Source of the DNA: Bacteriovoracaceae bacterium UBA2428
GTDB taxonomy: Bacteria > Bdellovibrionota > UBA2428
Assembly: GCA_002343545.1 (NCBI GenBank)
Contig: DDRA01000163.1
Coordinates: 1-18,032 of the forward strand
Reading direction: 5' to 3'
DNA length: 18,032 bases
The notes beneath the pieces were generated by a model. The model was given only the letters and a program-made list of their open reading frames with translations, did no database searches and was not told where the DNA came from. The translations under genes and the position numbers were made by a program. Numbering within the stretch: the stretch's first letter is position 1; each line of letters starts with the position of its first letter. Of this stretch, positions 14,089 to 18,032 are shown piece by piece.

Positions 14089-15432
14089 ATGAAAGCATTA
14101 CGTTCCAAACCGATCGCGTTGGCGACGGGGCTCCTCGCGAGTCTCGGCGTCGCCGAAGCCGTCGCCCCGCAGGGCGGCCGCGTGCGTCCCCACCTCGACG
14201 GCGTCGAAAGCGTGCCGGGCGAGTACATCGTCAAGTTCCGCTCGAGCGCGCGCCGCAGCCAGCTCGCGCAGATCCAGACCCTCGAGCAGTCGGGCGTGCC
14301 CGTCGAAGAGGCGCTCGTGCCGGAAGACGGCGTCTTTCTCTTGCGCGGTCGCGGCGGCGACACCGAGATGCGCGTGCAATCGCTCGACGCGAGCGACGAC
14401 ATCGAGTTCATCGAACCGAACTACATTTGGCGTATCGCCGCCGGCGCGAAGCCGCCGACGCCGACCCCCACGCCGACGCCGACTCCCACCCCGCCGACGC
14501 CCGAGAACGGCGGCGTCCTGCCGAACGATCCGCAGCTCGGATCGCTCTGGGGAATGACGAACTCGAGCGACACCGACATCGACGCTCCCCTCGCGTGGAA
14601 GCTCTCGACGGGATCGCGCGACGTCGTCGTGGGCATCGTCGATACGGGTATCGACGTCACCCACCCCGATCTCAAGGCGAACCTCTGGAGCAAGGACAAC
14701 AACGGCACCACGATCTACGGCTTCGACGCCGTCGACAGCGACTTCACGCCGCAGGACGGAAACGGCCACGGCACGCACGTCGCCGGCACGATCGGGGCCG
14801 TCGGCAACAACGGCGTCGGCGTGGCGGGCGTCGCCTGGAAGGTGCGCCTCATGGGCCTGCGTTTCCTCGACAACCGCGGCAGCGGCACCACCGCGAACGC
14901 CATCCGCGCCATCGACTGGGGCGTGCAGAACGGCGCGCAGATCCTCAACAACAGCTGGGGCGGCGGCGGCTACTCCGAAGCTCTGCGCGACTCGATCGAG
15001 CGCGCGCGCGCCGCGGGCGTGCTCTTCGTGGCGGCGGCCGGCAACGAGACGAACGACAACGATCGTCGTCCGTCCTACCCGGCGAGCTACGACTCGGACA
15101 ACATTCTCTCGGTGGCCGCGAGCAACCGCCAAGAGGCGCTCGCGAGCTTCTCGAACTTCGGACGCAACAGCGTTCACCTGGCCGCCCCCGGCCAGGACAT
15201 CACGTCGACCTACCCCGGGAACAAGTACAGCTCGCTGAGCGGAACCTCGATGGCGTCGCCGCACGTCGCGGGCGCCGCGGCCCTCGCGCTGGCCTACAAC
15301 CCGGGCCTCACGGCTTCGCGCCTCAAGGCCGCGATCCTGCGCACGGTCGACCGCAAGCCGGCGTTCGAAGGCAAGACGACGACGGGCGGACGGCTGAACG
15401 TCCACAAGCTCCTCGTCGACGTCGCGCCCTAA
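14089..15432 (+). CDS. Secreted subtilisin-like serine protease (S8) with I9-type propeptide
   Basis: The protein has 447 residues. The ATG at 14089 is preceded by AAGGGAG. A signal peptide (about 1-24 or 1-26) leads into an inhibitor-I9-type propeptide (residues 43-117: PGEYIVKFRSS through DIEFIEPNYIWRI), which normally folds and inhibits the enzyme until cleaved. A proline/threonine linker (about 122-138, five or more PT units) then joins the catalytic domain. All catalytic residues are present: D185 (VGIVDTGID), H227 (GNGHGTHVAGT), oxyanion N319 (AAAGNE) and S387 (SGTSMASPHVAGA). No C-terminal sorting or autotransporter domain follows, so the mature enzyme is probably soluble, released or periplasmic. 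A PT linker between propeptide and protease is unusual, since the two normally follow closely. The gene stands alone, behind a hairpin and convergent with the gene ending at 15454. A broad digestive role is likely but not proven. Confidence 0.95.
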   Translation: MKALRSKPIALATGLLASLGVAEAVAPQGGRVRPHLDGVESVPGEYIVKFRSSARRSQLAQIQTLEQSGVPVEEALVPEDGVFLLRGRGGDTEMRVQSLDASDDIEFIEPNYIWRIAAGAKPPTPTPTPTPTPTPPTPENGGVLPNDPQLGSLWGMTNSSDTDIDAPLAWKLSTGSRDVVVGIVDTGIDVTHPDLKANLWSKDNNGTTIYGFDAVDSDFTPQDGNGHGTHVAGTIGAVGNNGVGVAGVAWKVRLMGLRFLDNRGSGTTANAIRAIDWGVQNGAQILNNSWGGGGYSEALRDSIERARAAGVLFVAAAGNETNDNDRRPSYPASYDSDNILSVAASNRQEALASFSNFGRNSVHLAAPGQDITSTYPGNKYSSLSGTSMASPHVAGAAALALAYNPGLTASRLKAAILRTVDRKPAFEGKTTTGGRLNVHKLLVDVAP

Positions 15433-15453
15433 GACGTCGCGACCCGCCCCGAC

Positions 15454-16755
15454 CTAGCGATTCGGCACGTTTCCTTTGAGGTCCGGGTTCTTCGCCATCC
15501 GGCGGAGGCCCGGGCCGAAGGATTCTCCGCCCGAGAGATAGCTCGAAGCGCCCGTGGCCTGGGCGTTCGGAGGATCCGAGAGAAAAGCCCCCTTCGCCAC
15601 GGCCTTGCGGAGCGCCGCTCCGATCCAGCCCCCCGTCAGGTTCGCGTGGTCTTCCTGCCGTTCCGGCACCCCGCGACTCATGATCTGACTCCCGATTCCC
15701 TCGATGCGCCCGATGAGACTCGAAGCGATGGCGCCTTCCGCGTACCCGTAGAGCACCATGCCCCAGAAGTGATAGAGCGGCCCCATGTGGTCCGCCCCCA
15801 CGCCGAGCTGGTGGAAGACGGGCGCGAGCGAGGCGACGTGCTTGAGATCGTCGCGCTTCGGCACGGTCCAGTAGCGCGCGAAGACGTTTTGGATGGAGAG
15901 CAGCGCGAGGTAGACGTCGCCGTCCGCGCGGCGGTAAGCCTCGCGGAAGAGCTTGTCGGGCGAGACGCCGTAGGGCGCCTGCTGGCTAAGCCAGGCGCGG
16001 AAGGCGTCGTCGTGATTCGTGCGGAGGTAACGCCAGGTATCGCCGCGGCCGAGCGCGCCGAGCAGCTTGGAGCCGCGGAAGAGCGCGCGACGGTAGTGGC
16101 CGCAGCGGTATTCGTCGGACCACGCGTGGATTTCCCCCGCGCGCGGTGGACGCCGCGACGACTCTTCGCGGATGACCTGCAGGAGCATGGCGACGAAAGC
16201 GTCGACCCGAATGGGATTGCGCTCGCCCTCGATGCTCGCGTCGCCCGAGAGAATGCGTTCGCGCACGGCCTCGGCGGCCTCCGTCTCGAGGCCGGCGTCC
16301 TTCAACGAAGGCGTCAGGAGCGCGAGGGCGCGGCGGCGGCGCACCTCGGCCAGCTTGGCGGCCGCGTGGTACTGGTTCGGCTCGGGGTCGAAGGCGCCCA
16401 TGCCCGGCTCCCTTTCGACTTCCGCGCGCGCGGCGCGGATGTTTCGGCGAAACTCCTCGAGCTTCTCCGGCGCGAACATCGACCACTGGATCTGCTTGAG
16501 CGTCACGTCGAGCATGATTCCGAGCGAGTAATCGGCCATCGGATCGTGAAAACGGTAATCCTTTTGCCGGTAGGCCATCACGCGCTCCCGGGGGAGCTTG
16601 GCGAAGGCCGCCGTCGGATCGGCGTTACCGAAACCCTTGCGCGCGCAGAAGGCATCGAGCGGGTCGATGCGGCGGGTCGGGTCGGCCCGAACCGAGAGAC
16701 CCATCGCCAAGCAGGCGCCGAGCGAGACCCCGCGCCAAACGAAGAGCTTTTTCAT
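15454..16755 (-). CDS. Exported protein of unknown family, last gene of the gluQRS operon
   Basis: The protein has 433 residues. The start at 16755 is set by a perfect GGAGGA Shine-Dalgarno five bases upstream and by the signal-like N-terminus MKKLFVWRGVSLGACLAMGLSVRA. Although the frame is open back to 17616, that part runs through the neighbouring tRNA synthetase gene and is not credible. The mature protein is mainly helical in appearance and rich in Arg, Ala and Glu, with segments such as AKLPRERVMAYRQKDYRFHD, LTPSLKDAGLETEAAEAVRERI, GEIHAWSDEYRCGHYRRALF, YGVSPDKLFREAYRRADGDVYL, YHFWGMVLYGYAEG and DHANLTGGWIGAAL. I do not recognise a family or an active site. It lies 35 bp behind gluQRS, and its ribosome-binding site sits inside a hairpin that starts just after the gluQRS stop. 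Its production is therefore probably tied to translation of gluQRS. Confidence 0.8.
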   Translation of the reverse strand: MKKLFVWRGVSLGACLAMGLSVRADPTRRIDPLDAFCARKGFGNADPTAAFAKLPRERVMAYRQKDYRFHDPMADYSLGIMLDVTLKQIQWSMFAPEKLEEFRRNIRAARAEVEREPGMGAFDPEPNQYHAAAKLAEVRRRRALALLTPSLKDAGLETEAAEAVRERILSGDASIEGERNPIRVDAFVAMLLQVIREESSRRPPRAGEIHAWSDEYRCGHYRRALFRGSKLLGALGRGDTWRYLRTNHDDAFRAWLSQQAPYGVSPDKLFREAYRRADGDVYLALLSIQNVFARYWTVPKRDDLKHVASLAPVFHQLGVGADHMGPLYHFWGMVLYGYAEGAIASSLIGRIEGIGSQIMSRGVPERQEDHANLTGGWIGAALRKAVAKGAFLSDPPNAQATGASSYLSGGESFGPGLRRMAKNPDLKGNVPNR

Positions 16756-16761
16756 CCGCGT

Positions 16762-16783
16762 CCTCCGTGACCCGCCACGGAGG
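16762..16783 (-). promoter_or_regulatory. Hairpin that encloses the Shine-Dalgarno of the unknown exported protein
   Basis: On the minus strand, CCTCCGTG (16783 to 16776) and CACGGAGG (16769 to 16762) form a perfect 8-bp stem around a six-base loop. The 3' arm contains GGAGG of the Shine-Dalgarno for the gene starting at 16755, so the site would be hidden. The 5' arm starts only seven bases after the gluQRS stop (16791-16793). A ribosome ending gluQRS would therefore cover it and free the Shine-Dalgarno. This is the arrangement known from translationally coupled genes. Confidence 0.65.
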
Positions 16784-16790
16784 CGAGTCG

Positions 16791-17678
16791 CTAAATTCCC
16801 AAATCCGCGAGCGACAAAGTCCGCCGCCGCTCGCCCCCGACCGCCGCTTCCGCAGGAACGAACGAGGTCTCCGCGACGCTCGCCTCGAAACGTTCGAGAA
16901 GCCGCCCGCCCGTCCAACCCGAAGCCGAGAGCTCGGGCCAGGTGACGCCCCGGCTTCGTTTCTCCAGGCGCCGACCGTCGTTGTGCACGACGAGCGAGGC
17001 GTGGAAGACGGCGGGCAAGCGCGGTTTCCCCTCCAAGAAATCGGCAATTTGGCGTTGATCCTTGAGGGCCTCTTCGAGGTCCCACGCCCGCACGACGAGA
17101 TCGTAGCCTTCCTCCAAGTCGTCGAGGCCGCAGGCCAGGTTGTAGGAAGGCACGAAGTCCGCGAGAACGGGGCCCGCCTCCCCGTAGCGGGAGCGCGCGA
17201 GCGGCAGGTCGTGAAAGCCCTCGGCCGACAGGCGGGAGCGTAGGCGCCATCCGACTTTGGGATTCGATGCCGCCAAGGATTGACGCTTCGCAACGCTCAG
17301 ATGACGACAGCGACCGTCGTAGAGGGGCGGACGCGCGTGGGGCGCCGACGCGAGGCCCGCGAGGTGCGCGGCGACCTCGGCGCGCGAGCAAAAACAGGGG
17401 TAGACGTCGTCGCGGCGCCAGAGCTCGTGCACGAACTCGAAGTAGCGGGAAATCCGTTCGCTCTGGATCCGCACGAGGTCCGGGACGCATCCGATCGCGG
17501 CCATGTCGGCGAGCTGGGTTTCGCGGGCCCCCGGCACCACGCGCGGCCCGTCGATGTCTTCGAAGCGGACGATCCAAGGTCGGCCAAGCGTGCGGGCCCA
17601 GCGCCAACTCACCCAAGCCGTGCGCAAGTTCCCGACGTGAAAACGGCCCGTCGGCGAAGGCGCGAAGCGAACGGCCAC
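16791..17678 (-). CDS. gluQ: Glutamyl-Q tRNA(Asp) synthetase
   Basis: The protein has 295 residues, the size of GluQRS and far shorter than a full glutamyl-tRNA synthetase, because the anticodon-binding domain is absent. It activates glutamate and attaches it to the queuosine in the anticodon of tRNA(Asp). The N-terminus VRFAPSPTGRFHVGNLRTA carries the HIGH-type motif (H14-V-G-N17). C95, C97, Y120 and C124 (CFCS, YDGRC) form the zinc site that marks GluQRS. DDLEEGYDLVVRAWDL is the usual core segment. A degenerate KMSKS-type motif is RRLEKRS (about 236-242). The GTG start at 17678 has GGAGG (17686-17690 on the minus strand) seven bases upstream, inside the end of the preceding gene, whose stop is only two bases away. 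This is tight operon packing. The common neighbour dksA is not seen here; an acyl-CoA thioesterase precedes it instead. Confidence 0.93.
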   Translation of the reverse strand: MAVRFAPSPTGRFHVGNLRTAWVSWRWARTLGRPWIVRFEDIDGPRVVPGARETQLADMAAIGCVPDLVRIQSERISRYFEFVHELWRRDDVYPCFCSRAEVAAHLAGLASAPHARPPLYDGRCRHLSVAKRQSLAASNPKVGWRLRSRLSAEGFHDLPLARSRYGEAGPVLADFVPSYNLACGLDDLEEGYDLVVRAWDLEEALKDQRQIADFLEGKPRLPAVFHASLVVHNDGRRLEKRSRGVTWPELSASGWTGGRLLERFEASVAETSFVPAEAAVGGERRRTLSLADLGI

Positions 17679-17680
17679 GC

Positions 17681-18032
17681 TTAGGCCTCCAGCTTGACCT
17701 TGCCGAGCGCGTTCTTGAGCTTGCGGCGGTGCTCCGCGCGGACCTTGGCTTCCTTCATGTGCTTCTTCTCTTCGGGCGTTTCGGCCCCGAGCGGCGGCAT
17801 TTCGACCGGCCGTCCCGTGTCGTCGAGCGCGACGAAGGTCATGAAAGCGCGCGCGGTGTGGAAGCGCTCGCCCGTGATCATGTTCTCGGCGCCCACGGTG
17901 ACGCGCACCTCGCAGCTCGTATTCTGCACGGCCGTGATGACGGCCTCGATGTTCACGATGAAGCCTTTGCGGATGGGGCGCAGAAAGTGAAGTTCGTCGA
18001 CGCTCGCCGTGACGCAGGTGCGGCCCGAATGG
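17681..18032 (-). CDS. Acyl-CoA thioesterase, hotdog fold (partial, cut by right edge)
   Basis: The C-terminal 116 residues are visible, and the frame stays open to the window edge. The visible start (HSGRTCVTASVDELHFLRPIRKGF) and the following VQNTSCEVRVTVGAENMITGERFHTARAFMTFVALDDTGRP match the core of the cytoplasmic acyl-CoA thioester hydrolase family (YciA/YkhA/BACH type). These enzymes cut fatty acyl-CoA to free acid and CoA. The end is a lysine/arginine-rich helix (KKHMKEAKVRAEHRRKLKNA), as often seen in the family. A GTG at 17956 could be read as a start, but the conserved residues before it show that the gene begins beyond the window. The catalytic Asn or Asp near the N-terminus is therefore not visible. 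The stop lies two bases before the gluQRS start, making it the upstream gene of this operon as far as can be seen. Confidence 0.88.
   Translation of the reverse strand, partial: HSGRTCVTASVDELHFLRPIRKGFIVNIEAVITAVQNTSCEVRVTVGAENMITGERFHTARAFMTFVALDDTGRPVEMPPLGAETPEEKKHMKEAKVRAEHRRKLKNALGKVKLEA

Noticed and set aside
14455..14510. Short tandem repeat of CCGACG/CCCACG-like units
   Set aside because: It is the coding sequence of the Pro-Thr linker with varied codons, so selection is at the protein level. It is not an independent DNA repeat or CRISPR.
16756..17616. N-terminal extension of the exported unknown protein through the gluQRS gene
   Set aside because: It lies in another frame of a well-supported synthetase gene. 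The ATG at 16755 has a perfect Shine-Dalgarno and a signal-like start.

Overview
This is a GC-rich (roughly two-thirds G+C by eye) bacterial chromosomal window with 15 protein genes, two of them cut by the window edges. I see no RNA genes, insertion sequences, prophage genes or CRISPR array. At least nine of the 15 products carry a signal peptide or lipobox, and one more has a marginal signal. Several look like outer-membrane beta-barrels ending in phenylalanine, so the organism is Gram-negative. Proline/threonine tethers, a giant metzincin lipoprotein, a secreted phospholipase C/P1-type enzyme and a subtilase suggest a predatory or scavenging proteobacterium-like lineage (Bdellovibrionota/Oligoflexia or a deltaproteobacterial relative). 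That placement is inference from gene style and was not tested by phylogeny.

Left part (1-3851). A lipoprotein with a long Pro/Thr tether runs off the left edge on the minus strand. It is divergent from a secreted zinc enzyme of the phospholipase C/P1 nuclease superfamily. That gene overlaps tail-to-tail by 14 bp with an orphan TolC-family outer-membrane factor. The TolC gene is divergent from a small exported barrel-like protein, and their shared spacer holds a perfect inverted repeat beside a candidate promoter.

Centre (3852-10951). After a 263-bp, comparatively AT-rich spacer comes a plus-strand pair: an outer-membrane barrel-like protein followed by a 1534-residue lipoprotein metalloprotease (HEIGHNFGLRH plus Met-turn). 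The pair looks like a cell-surface unit. A large nested inverted repeat separates it from a phytanoyl-CoA-dioxygenase-family gene, which is coupled by an ATGA overlap to a small, probably exported protein of unknown function.

Right part (10970-18032). On the minus strand, an O6-alkylguanine-DNA alkyltransferase gene lies 7 bp upstream of another beta-barrel-like gene. Divergent from it is an FAD-linked 2-hydroxyacid dehydrogenase of the D-2-hydroxyglutarate/GlcD type, followed by a secreted subtilase with an I9-type propeptide and a (PT)n linker. The window ends with a tightly packed minus-strand operon of acyl-CoA thioesterase (cut by the right edge), glutamyl-Q tRNA(Asp) synthetase and an unrecognised exported 433-residue protein. 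The Shine-Dalgarno of that last gene is enclosed in a perfect 8-bp hairpin just after the gluQRS stop, a layout that predicts translational coupling.

The best candidates for something undescribed are the barrel + metzincin-lipoprotein pair, the dioxygenase + exported-protein pair, and the unknown protein under hairpin control. None matches a named system I can recognise from sequence alone.
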